From an uncultured Clostridia bacterium (lineage in GTDB: Bacteria; Bacillota; Clostridia; TANB77; CAG-508), in the NCBI GenBank assembly GCA_928721915.1, contig CAKMVZ010000006.1:62001-126000 (forward strand): 64,000 nt of DNA. The letters run 5' to 3'. The translations under genes and the position numbers were made by a program. Positions 41,226-49,595 of the stretch are shown one piece after another. Numbering within the stretch: the first letter of the stretch is position 1; every line of letters begins with the position of its first letter. The notes beneath the pieces are model-generated. The model saw only the letters and a program-made list of their open reading frames with translations, ran no database searches and had not been told where the DNA came from.

Positions 41226-42500
41226 ATGAAAATTTTATTTAAAAATGGAACAATTGTTGATTACAGAAGCCAAACTAATAAAAAATTAGATTTACTTGTA
41301 AATGAAGATAAAATTGAAAAAATAGGTGAGAATTTAAGTGATGAAGCAGATAAAGTTATTGATTGTTTAGGTCTTATTATTATGCCTGGAATGATTGATA
41401 TGCATTGCCATTTAAGAGAACCTGGAGGAGAACATAAAGAAACTATAGAAACTGGATCAAAAAGCGCTGTTAAAGGTGGATTTACTACTATTTGTCCTAT
41501 GCCAAATACAAAACCAACACCTGATAGCGCTATTGTTTTAAAACAAATTATTGATAGAGCAAAAGAAGTTAACCTTTGTAATATTTTACCATTTTCTAGC
41601 GTTACAAAAGGTGAAAAAGGAGAAGAGCTTGTTGATTTTAAATCACAATTAGAAGCAGGAGCAATTGCTTTTTCAGATGATGGAATGCCTGTTGAAAATG
41701 CAGCAATGATAAGAGAGGCCATGATAGAAGCAAATAAATTACATAGTTTTATCTCAGAACATTGTGAAGAAAAATCAGTTTCAAGTGGGGCTATAAATGC
41801 AGGACCAATTGCTGAAAAATTAGGAGTAGGTGGCGTTTTACCAGAAGCAGAAGAAATTATGGTAGCTCGTGATATTACAATTGCAGAAACAAATCATTTA
41901 CATACTCATATTTGCCATATAAGTACAGAAACATCTGTAAATATGATTAGAAGTGCAAAAGAAAGAGGGGTAAATGTTACATGTGAGACTTGCCCTCATT
42001 ATTATAGCTTTACAGTAGAAGAAGTTTTAGAGTCTGGAGTTAATGCTAAAATGAATCCACCTTTAAGAGAAGAAAAAGATAAAAGAGCAATTATAAGAGG
42101 TTTAAAAGATGGAACGATAGACGCTATAATTACAGACCATGCACCACATGCAGAAGAAGAAAAAGCAAAAGGTTTAGCTTCAGCTCCAAATGGAATTATA
42201 GGTTTTGAAACAGCTTTGGCTGCAACTATTACAAACTTAGTAAAACCTGGATTTATAGATTATTTTGACATGGTAAGACTAATGTCATATTCTCCTGCAA
42301 TGTTACTTGGAATTGATAGAGGACAAATTGAGCCGGGAAAAATAGCTGACCTTACAATTTTTGATCCAAATAAAGAATATACATATACTAAAGATATGAT
42401 AGTATCAAAATCTAAAAATACTCCATGGATAGGAAAGAAACTAACAGGAGAAGTAGCTTATACTGTAGTTTCAGGAAGGGTAGTATATGAGAGAGTATAA
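41226..42500 (+). CDS. pyrC: Dihydroorotase
   Basis: 424 aa, the class I PyrC length. Zinc ligands in DMHCHLREPGGE (near 60) and the C-terminal ITDHAPHAEEEK motif; CHISTE near 240. It converts carbamoyl aspartate to dihydroorotate in pyrimidine synthesis. First gene of a run reaching pyrD; behind AAAGGAA. Next gene overlaps by 14 nt. CCGGG here (42335) is Pro-Gly across a codon boundary, not a CGG codon. Confidence 0.96.
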   Translation: MKILFKNGTIVDYRSQTNKKLDLLVNEDKIEKIGENLSDEADKVIDCLGLIIMPGMIDMHCHLREPGGEHKETIETGSKSAVKGGFTTICPMPNTKPTPDSAIVLKQIIDRAKEVNLCNILPFSSVTKGEKGEELVDFKSQLEAGAIAFSDDGMPVENAAMIREAMIEANKLHSFISEHCEEKSVSSGAINAGPIAEKLGVGGVLPEAEEIMVARDITIAETNHLHTHICHISTETSVNMIRSAKERGVNVTCETCPHYYSFTVEEVLESGVNAKMNPPLREEKDKRAIIRGLKDGTIDAIITDHAPHAEEEKAKGLASAPNGIIGFETALAATITNLVKPGFIDYFDMVRLMSYSPAMLLGIDRGQIEPGKIADLTIFDPNKEYTYTKDMIVSKSKNTPWIGKKLTGEVAYTVVSGRVVYERV

Positions 42501-42801
42501 TAAATTAGTAAGAGACAAAATACCAGAAATTATTTCTAATAACGGAGAAAATCCAAAAATAAGAATTTTGGATAATATTGAATATAAAAAAGAATTAGAT
42601 AGAAAGCTTTTAGAAGAGGTAAATGAGTATCTAAAAGATGATAATATAGAAGAATTAGCAGATATAGAAGAGGTTTTACTAACTATATTAGATTATAAAG
42701 ATATTTCAAGAGAAGAATTTGAAAAAATACGAAAAGAGAAAGAAAGTAAAAGAGGAGCTTTTAAAGAGAAAATTTATTTAGAGAAAGTAGAGGAATTTTA
42801 A
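42487..42801 (+). CDS. MazG-like nucleotide pyrophosphohydrolase
   Basis: 104 aa. Opens MREYNKLVRDKIPEII, the signature of a small MazG/HisE-like all-alpha NTP pyrophosphohydrolase family, followed by acidic helices (KLLEEVNEYL and EELADIEEVLLTI) that carry the metal-binding Glu/Asp residues. It likely clears noncanonical nucleotides. Embedded in the pyrimidine operon with overlap at both ends (pyrC stop inside its start; pyrF begins immediately after its stop). Confidence 0.82.
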   Translation: MREYNKLVRDKIPEIISNNGENPKIRILDNIEYKKELDRKLLEEVNEYLKDDNIEELADIEEVLLTILDYKDISREEFEKIRKEKESKRGAFKEKIYLEKVEEF

Positions 42802-43724
42802 ATGCTTGTTATTGACGAATTAATTAGTAAAATAAAAGAGTTAAATAATCCAACCGTTATAGGATTAGATCCAAGATATGATATGCTTCCAAACTGTATA
42901 AAATCAAGCTTTGGTACTGATATAAAAAGTGTATGTAGTGCAATGTGGGAATTTAACCAAAACTTAATAGATAATGTTTGTGATATAATTCCAGCTGTAA
43001 AGCCTCAAGCTGCATTTTACGAAGCTTTAGGTTTAGATGGAATAGAACTTTTGAAAAAAACTTGTGAATATGCAAAACAAAAAGGAATGTTTGTGATTTT
43101 AGACGCGAAAAGAGGAGATATTGGTTCAACTTCAAAAGCATATTCAAATGCGTATTTAGGAAAAACTAAAATAGTAGAAAATGAATACAGTTTATATGAT
43201 GTGGATTTCTTAACTGTAAATCCATATTTAGGTGTAGACGGAATTAAGCCATTTACAGAAGATTGTGAAAAATATAATAAAGGAATTTTCGTTTTAGTAA
43301 AAACTTCAAATCCATCTTCTAGTGAACTTCAAGATTTAAAATTAGAGTCTCGGAGAAACTGTTTATGAAAAAGTTGGAAGTTTAGTTGAAAAATGGGGAG
43401 AAAATTTAATTGGAAATTATGGCTATAGTTTAGTTTCAGCAGTAGTTGGAGCAACACATCCAAAACAATTAAAAGAATTAAGAGAAAAAATGCCACATAC
43501 ATTTTTCTTAATTCCAGGTTATGGTGCTCAGCGGAGGAAAATCAGAAGATATTGCCTTAAGCTTTAAAGATGGAATTGGTGGAATTGTAAATGCATCAAG
43601 AAGCCTAATGTGTGCATATAAATCAGAATTATGGAAAGATAAATTTGGAGATGAAAAATATGCAGAAGCAACAAGACAAGAAGCAATTAGAATGAGAGAC
43701 GAACTTAATAGAGCAATTAATTAA
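42802..43724 (+). CDS. pyrF: Orotidine 5'-phosphate decarboxylase, two CGGA sites
   Basis: 306 aa after restoration, the long PyrF type. Landmarks: GLDPRYD near the N terminus, the catalytic FVILDAKRGDIGST (Lys and Asp), VNPYLGVDGIKPF, VKTSNPSS, and after the second site FFLIPGYGAQGGKSED. CGGA at 43351-43354 gives Gly184 (SGETVYEKVG) and CGGA at 43532-43535 gives Gly244 within the phosphate-binding AQGG loop. It makes UMP. Without recoding three separate fragments result, none with a whole active site. Confidence 0.94.
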
Positions 43725-43747
43725 GAATAAGGAAGGAAAAAATAATT

Positions 43748-44185
43748 ATGAAACCAGGTAAGGATTACATTGGGGTAGGATGTGGAGCCTTTATTATTAA
43801 TGAAAAAGGTCAACTGTTATTACAGCAAAGAAATAAAGAACCTGAAAAAGGTTATTGGAGTATACCAGGTGGAAAAGTTGAATGGATGGAAACTTTCGAA
43901 GATGCAGTAAAAAGAGAAGTAAAAGAAGAATGCAATGTTAAAATAAATGTAGAAAAATTATTAGGAATCTGTGATCATATTGTAAAAAATGAAAATCAGC
44001 ATTGGGTTTCACCAAGTTTTTTATGCAGAATAAAAGAAGGAGAGCCAAAAATTATGGAGCCTTCTAAACACATAGATATGAAGTGGTTTGATTTAAGTGC
44101 ATTACCTCAAAAATTAACAATTACTACACAATATGCAGTAAAATTATATAATGATCAAGAAAGGAGAGAGAAAATTGGGAGTTAA
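43748..44185 (+). CDS. NUDIX hydrolase
   Basis: 145 aa. Nudix box GGKVEWMETFEDAVKREVKEE (core G-x5-E-x7-REVxEE, about 40-60; quoted in part) with conserved metal-binding Glu residues. Probably cleans or recycles nucleoside diphosphate compounds, in line with its place in the pyrimidine operon. Its 3' end overlaps the pyrK start by 11 nt. Confidence 0.88.
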   Translation: MKPGKDYIGVGCGAFIINEKGQLLLQQRNKEPEKGYWSIPGGKVEWMETFEDAVKREVKEECNVKINVEKLLGICDHIVKNENQHWVSPSFLCRIKEGEPKIMEPSKHIDMKWFDLSALPQKLTITTQYAVKLYNDQERREKIGS

Positions 44186-44957
44186 AGAAAATTGTAAATT
44201 AATAAAAAAAGAAGAATTAGTTTCTGGAATATATAAATATGCAGTAGAAGCTCCAGAAATAGCAAAATTAGCTAAACCAGGACAGTTTTTAGAGATTAAA
44301 GTTTCAAAAGAAGGCGTAGAGCCTTTTTTAAGAAGACCTATTAGTATTTTTAATTTAGATGGAGATATTGTAGAATTTATTTTTCAAGTAAAAGGAAGAG
44401 GAACAGAAATTTTATCTAAAAGAAACGTTGGCGAAGAAATTAATATTATGGGACCTCTAGGTTTTGGAACATTTAAAATTAATGACTATAAAAATGTAGC
44501 TATAATTGGAGGTGGAATTGGAATATATCCACTTTATGAGCTAGCAAAAGAGCTACAAGGAAAAGCCCAAAATATTAATATTTATTTAGGTTTTAGAAAT
44601 AGAAATTTAGTAACAAACGAAAGTGATTTTGAAAAAGTTTCAAATAAATTAGTTATAGCTACAGATGATGGAAGCTATAAAAATAAAGGCTTTGCAATTA
44701 ATTATTTAATTGAAGATGCAAAACAAGAAAAACCAGATATAATTTTTGCATGTGGACCACTTCCAATGCTAAAAAGCATAAGAGAATATTCAATAAAAGA
44801 AAATATTCCATGTCAAATTTCATTAGAAGAAAGAATGGGGTGTGGAATTGGAGCATGTTTAGGATGCGCAGTAAAAATTATTTCAGGAAAAGAAGAAAGA
44901 TTTGGACATGTTTGCAAAGAAGGACCAGTTTTTTATGCAACAGATGTTGAGATTTAA
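44175..44957 (+). CDS. pyrK: Dihydroorotate dehydrogenase electron transfer subunit
   Basis: 260 aa from TTG 44175 behind AAGGAGAG. A FAD-binding domain (about 1-95; FLRRPISIFN), an NAD-binding domain (IIGGGIGIYPLYELAKEL) and the C-terminal 2Fe-2S cluster motif CGIGACLGCAVK with further Cys at GHVCKEGP. It passes electrons from PyrD1B to NAD. Its presence makes the downstream PyrD the NAD-linked 1B type. Confidence 0.95.
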   Translation: MGVKENCKLIKKEELVSGIYKYAVEAPEIAKLAKPGQFLEIKVSKEGVEPFLRRPISIFNLDGDIVEFIFQVKGRGTEILSKRNVGEEINIMGPLGFGTFKINDYKNVAIIGGGIGIYPLYELAKELQGKAQNINIYLGFRNRNLVTNESDFEKVSNKLVIATDDGSYKNKGFAINYLIEDAKQEKPDIIFACGPLPMLKSIREYSIKENIPCQISLEERMGCGIGACLGCAVKIISGKEERFGHVCKEGPVFYATDVEI

Positions 44958-44973
44958 TTTTTAAGGAGGAAAA

Positions 44974-45510
44974 ATGCCAGGCTTTATTATACATATTGCA
45001 GTTGCAAAAAAATATATAGATAATTTTAAAAATGATATAAAAAATGAAAATGATTTTCTACAAGGAGTTCTTGCTCCAGATCTTTTTAATGATAAATATG
45101 AAAGTCATTATCATAATTATGGAGAAGTTTGTAGTGGATTAAATTATTTACTAAAAAATTGTAATTTTGATATAAATTCAGATTATGGAAAAGGTTATTT
45201 TTTACATGTTTTAACAGATTATATTTTTTATAATTATGATTTTAAAAAAGAAGTTTATTATGTTAGAAGTCATAATTTAAAAACTTTTTATCATGATTAT
45301 GACTGTACAAATAAATTTTTGATTCAAAAATATAATATAAAAAATATTCCAAAAGAAGCAGAAAAATTTTCAGGGCATTTAGATGAAGAGCCTATATATT
45401 TAAAATTTGATAAATTAGAAAATTTTATAGAATTCGTAGCTTCAAATAGTATTAAAAGTCAAATTGATAAAATAAATAAAACAGGAGAACCTATAGTAAA
45501 GGAGAAAATT
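44974..45510 (+). CDS. Zinc-dependent phospholipase C-like protein, no stop before pyrD
   Basis: About 179 residues. Opens [17 protein letters not shown] and has [25 protein letters not shown] and [12 protein letters not shown], the His/Asp-rich pattern of the zinc-dependent phospholipase C/S1-P1-like superfamily seen as hypothetical proteins in Firmicutes. Unusually, the frame has no stop codon: it runs directly into the ATG of pyrD (45511), which has its own ribosome site AAGGAG. Either a fusion protein is made or the stop was lost. AAGGAGG precedes its start. Confidence 0.6.
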
Positions 45511-46423
45511 ATGAATTTAGAAGTAGATTTATGTGGAATTAAAATGAAAAATCCAGTAACAGTTGCATCAGGAACTTTTGGATATGGAAGGGAGTATTCA
45601 GAGTATATTGATTTAAATAAATTAGGTGGAATAATTACAAAAGGTACTTCTTTAAAGCCAAGACCTCGGAAATAAACCACCTAGAATCGCAGAAGTTCCA
45701 GGCGGAATGTTAAATAGTATTGGACTTCAAAATCCAGGAGTTGAATATTTTGCAAAATATGATTTGCCATGGCTTAGAAGTTTTGATACAAAAATAATTG
45801 TAAATGCATGTGGAAGTACAATAGAAGAATATGTTGAACTTTGCAAGATATTAAATACTTTAGATATTGATGGTGTTGAGCTTAATCTTTCTTGCCCAAA
45901 TGTAAAGGCAGGGTGCTTAGCTTTTGGAACAACTTATGATGGCGTAAAAGAAGTAACTTCACAAGTTAGAAAGGTCTTAACAGATAAACCATTAATTGTA
46001 AAATTAACACCAAATGTAACAGACATTACACTTCCTGCAAAAGGTGCAGAAGATGCTGGTGCAGATGGAGTTTCAGGAATAAATACTCTTCTTGGAATGA
46101 AAATTGATATTGATAAACGTAGACCAGTTCTTGCTAATAATACAGGAGGTTATTCAGGACCTGGAATAAAATCTGTTGGTGTAAGATGTGTTTATCAAAT
46201 GGCTAAGGCAGTTAATATTCCAGTTTTAGGTATGGGTGGAATTATGAATGGAGATGACGCTGTAGAATATATGATAGCTGGAGCAACAGCAGTTTCAATA
46301 GGAGCAGGAAACTTTGTAGATCCAGAAACAAGTATAAATGTAATAGAAGGAATAAAAGAATACATGAAAAAACATGACATAGAAGATATAAATTCAATTA
46401 TTGGAAGCGTTCAAATGAACTAA
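45511..46423 (+). CDS. pyrD: Dihydroorotate dehydrogenase B (NAD+) catalytic subunit, one CGGA site
   Basis: 303 aa from ATG 45511. Class 1B PyrD motifs: [43 protein letters not shown], the active-site [12 protein letters not shown] (Cys base as in class 1B) and [23 protein letters not shown] at 45667-45670 gives Gly53 in the conserved RPGN segment; the zero frame stops two codons later. FMN enzyme oxidising dihydroorotate to orotate with PyrK. Last gene of the operon. Confidence 0.94.
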
Positions 46424-46428
46424 TTATA

Positions 46429-46460
46429 AATTCTCCGGCTTACGTCGGAGAATTATTTTT
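46429..46460. terminator. Bidirectional terminator after pyrD
   Basis: AATTCTCCG-GCTTACG-TCGGAGAATT stem, then ATTTTTTG. It separates pyrD from the convergent minus-strand gene ending at 46466. Confidence 0.85.
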
Positions 46461-46465
46461 TGCTT

Positions 46466-47920
46466 TTAATCTGTTGTGTTCCAGATTATTGGATTTTCTT
46501 CCTCTGATGGTTCTAAATCAGAATTATTTGTATTAAAGTTATTTAATTTAAGTTCTGGTGTTGTTGGGTTATATTCATATGTTATCCAATTTGAAGTTAT
46601 GTCATATTTACTTGAATCTAAATAATCAGTAAAAATATTTCCATACATATATGGTTCATAAAGGACTTCTGGATAATCTCTTCTTACTTCTATAATCTCA
46701 TTTTTAAGTGTATTTTCATATATGTCTTTAGTTGTTTTGATCTCATTATGGCTTTCATAAATATATCCTTCTGTTAAATCTATAGAAGAGGCTTCATAAA
46801 AACAATTAAAAACATAAAATGTATTAGGATTTTGGCTTGCGGTAGCTTTCATATCTTGAACTTTGTTATCTACAAAATCTGTAATATATGAAGTTTCTCC
46901 TGCAATCGCATTAGGATCATAATCAGAAACTAAAGTTATATCTAATAAGTAGTTTTCTCCTTCTTCGATTATCTGATAATCTCCATCTGTTCTAGCTATA
47001 AGAACAGGAAGGTTTTTTAGTTTAGAGTATGTACCATCAAAAATATAATTTTCAGAAAATTTGTCATAAATAGTAATATAATCTATGCAGTTTTTATAAA
47101 GAAGGTTATATCCATAGTCCAAAAAATAAATTCCTTTTTCATCAAATGCAAAATTTATGTCATTTTCATTTTGAAAATCATATATAATCTGTGCGATTTC
47201 TTCTTCTATATCATTGTAATTTTCTATTTCAAAATAATAAGAATCTTCATTAGGTGTTACATCTGCTATTGTTTCTAAAACAGAATTATATAGTTTCTGA
47301 GACATTAAGTAACGTGTTTCAGGAGTATTTATAATAACATCGTTTAACTTAATTCTATTTCCAGTATTTAAATCAAAATTTTCTGGAATATATACAAAAA
47401 TATTTCTATCATCTTTATCAATGTAATAAATATAATAGTAAATAGAAAGAGTATTAGAAAAGTTTGAATATTTTATATTTGATACAGCAAGGTCAGATGA
47501 AAAGTTATCGCTATCTAAAATCTCATTTACCTTTGTTTCAATATCGTTTTTTAAAGAATAATTAATAGATATTTCGATATTTTCATCTAATAATCCATCT
47601 ATTTGAAAATATGGAATATTTACATCAGTGTTCCCTGTAATGATAAATTTTTCGGTATCAGCATTATAATTACTTTCAAAATTTCTTCCTTCAATTATAG
47701 TTGTATATTCAGTAAGCTTTAAATCATTTAAATCATAAGTCTCGTCTAAACTTACGGCTTTTATATTTTCAGTTGTTATATTTTCTGGCTGCTGAGTAGT
47801 ATCAGCAGTTTCTATAGTATTAACAGGCATATTATTATTGATTAGAATATAAGTTATACCAACTGCAATATCAAAAAATACAATTAGAAAAATTAGACTT
47901 TTTAATATTAATTTTTTCAT
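46466..47920 (-). CDS. Membrane-anchored hypothetical protein, 484 aa
   Basis: Start ATG at 47920 behind GGAGG on the minus strand. An in-frame TTG four codons earlier lies inside that site. One N-terminal TM helix (about 7-28), a Thr/Asn-rich linker, then a large extracytoplasmic region that includes an N-terminal part resembling the DUF3298/DUF4163-like pattern (YFQIDGLLDENIEISINYSL; paired Tyr strands). No enzymatic motif. It follows the PstS-like gene by 18 nt, likely the same transcript. No CGG codon. Confidence 0.65.
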   Translation of the reverse strand: MKKLILKSLIFLIVFFDIAVGITYILINNNMPVNTIETADTTQQPENITTENIKAVSLDETYDLNDLKLTEYTTIIEGRNFESNYNADTEKFIITGNTDVNIPYFQIDGLLDENIEISINYSLKNDIETKVNEILDSDNFSSDLAVSNIKYSNFSNTLSIYYYIYYIDKDDRNIFVYIPENFDLNTGNRIKLNDVIINTPETRYLMSQKLYNSVLETIADVTPNEDSYYFEIENYNDIEEEIAQIIYDFQNENDINFAFDEKGIYFLDYGYNLLYKNCIDYITIYDKFSENYIFDGTYSKLKNLPVLIARTDGDYQIIEEGENYLLDITLVSDYDPNAIAGETSYITDFVDNKVQDMKATASQNPNTFYVFNCFYEASSIDLTEGYIYESHNEIKTTKDIYENTLKNEIIEVRRDYPEVLYEPYMYGNIFTDYLDSSKYDITSNWITYEYNPTTPELKLNNFNTNNSDLEPSEEENPIIWNTTD

Positions 47921-47938
47921 AAAATCCTCCAAATTTAT

Positions 47939-48866
47939 TTATTTTGTTGGGACATATCCTGCTTCTTCTGCGACTTTTTGACCACGATTTGATAACATGG
48001 CTTCTTTTAATTTATAGCATTCACTATTTTCATCTAAATCAGAGCGAGTTACAATATAATAAGCTGTTATTATAGGATACTCACCATTTTTAATAGTTTC
48101 ATTGTGTGGCTCTACATCATTGATTTTTAAAAGCTTAATATCTTTACTTAAATACATTGTATTAGCATAGAAATAATAAGAATAACCAATCGCGCCATTT
48201 CCATTTTCATAATTAGAAACAGCATCAATAATATCAGACATAGCATAAGCCACATTTTCTGTAGGAGCCGGCATCATTTCTTTATCTTTCATAACTAAAG
48301 ATAACATACCTGTTTGACTTCCAGAGTTTTCTGGTCTTTGATATGCAATAATTTCTTCATCATTTCCGCCAACTTCGCTCCAATTTGTAATTTCTCCAGA
48401 ATATATTTTTTGAACTTCTTCTAGGGTAAGAGAATCAACAGGATTATCAGCATTTACGAAAAAAACAAATCCTTCATTTACAACTTTTTCAATGTTTAAT
48501 TCTACACCTAAGTCTTTAGCATACTGCAACTCATCTTGAGAAGGTTCTACAACTAAAATTAAATCACAGTCTCCATTTATTAAATTAACATAAGATTGAT
48601 GAGTTTTAGAATGAGAAACTTCTCCTTTTTGACCAGTAAAATTTTCAAAAAAAGCTTTTGCTAATGGAATAGTAGAAGTTGAACCATCAACTTTTGGATA
48701 GTTTTGAACATTAAAGATTGGATCAGAACTAATTTCTAGAGCTTCATTTTCAAGCTGTTTTGTTTGATTAATAAAATGTTTGTAAGTTAAAAAACATCCG
48801 AACAATAATTAAAGCACAGATTAAAACGATAATTAAGTTTAAAAAAATTTTTTTCTTTTTTTCCAT
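47939..48866 (-). CDS. PstS-like phosphate-binding lipoprotein, one CGGA site
   Basis: 308 aa after restoration, minus strand from ATG 48866. Substrate-binding protein features: KVDGSTSTIPLAKAF near the start (phosphate-binding STS loop) and ITNWSEVGGNDEEII, YQRPENSGSQTG. The N terminus MEKKKKIFLNLIIVLICALI reads into IIVGCFLTY when CGGA (48800-48797) is Gly23, creating a lipobox with Cys24 for lipidation. So the same recoding sets the membrane anchor. No pst transporter genes follow. Confidence 0.82.
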
Positions 48867-49128
48867 AATTAAAAATCCCCTTTATTAATAAATTAATTTA
48901 CAAAAATATTTTATAATATAATGCATGTTTTAGCAATCTTTTTGAAAGTTTTGTAAAAAAATTTATTTTAACTATTTACTATTTTTTTTCATTTTGATAT
49001 AATATTTTTGATTTAAAAAATAATAAATAATTATAATGTAAATTTTATTCATTTATATTACATAAATTAATTGATTTTAAACTAATAAATGATTATTATT
49101 TAATTTATACTAATGAGGAGGAGAAAAA

Positions 49129-49491
49129 ATGGGAAAAAAGGCAGAAAAAAGTTTTTATAATGGAGTCGTCGAGGCGAATGAAGGAATTGAAGTAAAAGAT
49201 GTTAAAAGATTATTTTTATGGTATGATTTATTAAGTTGTCTATTACCATTTCAACTTATATTTATTATAACTTATGCTCTAGGTAGTAAATATTATTCAT
49301 TAACAATATGTTCATTATTTTTTATTTTAATTACAGATACAGGAATTAAAGCAGCATTAGAAAAAGATGGAACAAAATTTGTCAAATTGCAAAAACAAAT
49401 TCCGCTTGTTAAGCTTTGGGTTATACCACTTGCTTTAATGGCTATTGCAACTACAATTTGCTTACTAGGGGTAACTTTTGGAGCAGTATAA
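49129..49491 (+). CDS. Small membrane protein, 120 aa
   Basis: Behind GAGGAGG. A charged N terminus (about 1-30) and three TM helices (about 33-55, 60-78 and 98-119). Not recognised. The 48867-49128 gap upstream is AT-rich; I see no gene in it. It ends at a clear terminator before valS. Confidence 0.65.
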   Translation: MGKKAEKSFYNGVVEANEGIEVKDVKRLFLWYDLLSCLLPFQLIFIITYALGSKYYSLTICSLFFILITDTGIKAALEKDGTKFVKLQKQIPLVKLWVIPLALMAIATTICLLGVTFGAV

Positions 49492-49515
49492 GTTTTTTAA
49501 GAAAAAGAGTTATAA

Positions 49516-49552
49516 ATGAGGTAGATAATATTGAAGTCTACCTCATATTTGT
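49516..49552 (+). terminator. Terminator before valS
   Basis: ATGAGGTAGA / TCTACCTCAT stem with an 11-nt loop and ATTTGTTT. No T-box motif (such as GGGTGGNACC) is visible ahead of valS. Confidence 0.75.
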
Positions 49553-49595
49553 TTAGAAATATATTTTTTAAATTGATTAAAAGGAGAGTTATGGT

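Noticed and set aside
5018..48866. Random sequencing or assembly errors creating the frameshifts
   Set aside because: Always C, always before a first-position GG of a glycine codon, always in coding sense on both strands; random or platform errors would vary in base, phase and strand. Raw reads would still be decisive.
5018..48866. CGG reassigned to another amino acid as a normal triplet
   Set aside because: Reading CGG as a triplet leaves the downstream frame wrong and hits stops within a few codons; four bases must be consumed at each site.
5018..48866. The affected genes as pseudogenes
   Set aside because: Apart from the single identical insertion type they have intact motifs, full lengths, operon context and ribosome sites, and several are essential; decaying genes would show mixed lesions.
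49492..49595. T-box riboswitch ahead of valS
   Set aside because: Only about 100 nt are available, filled by a terminator; no T-box consensus is present.
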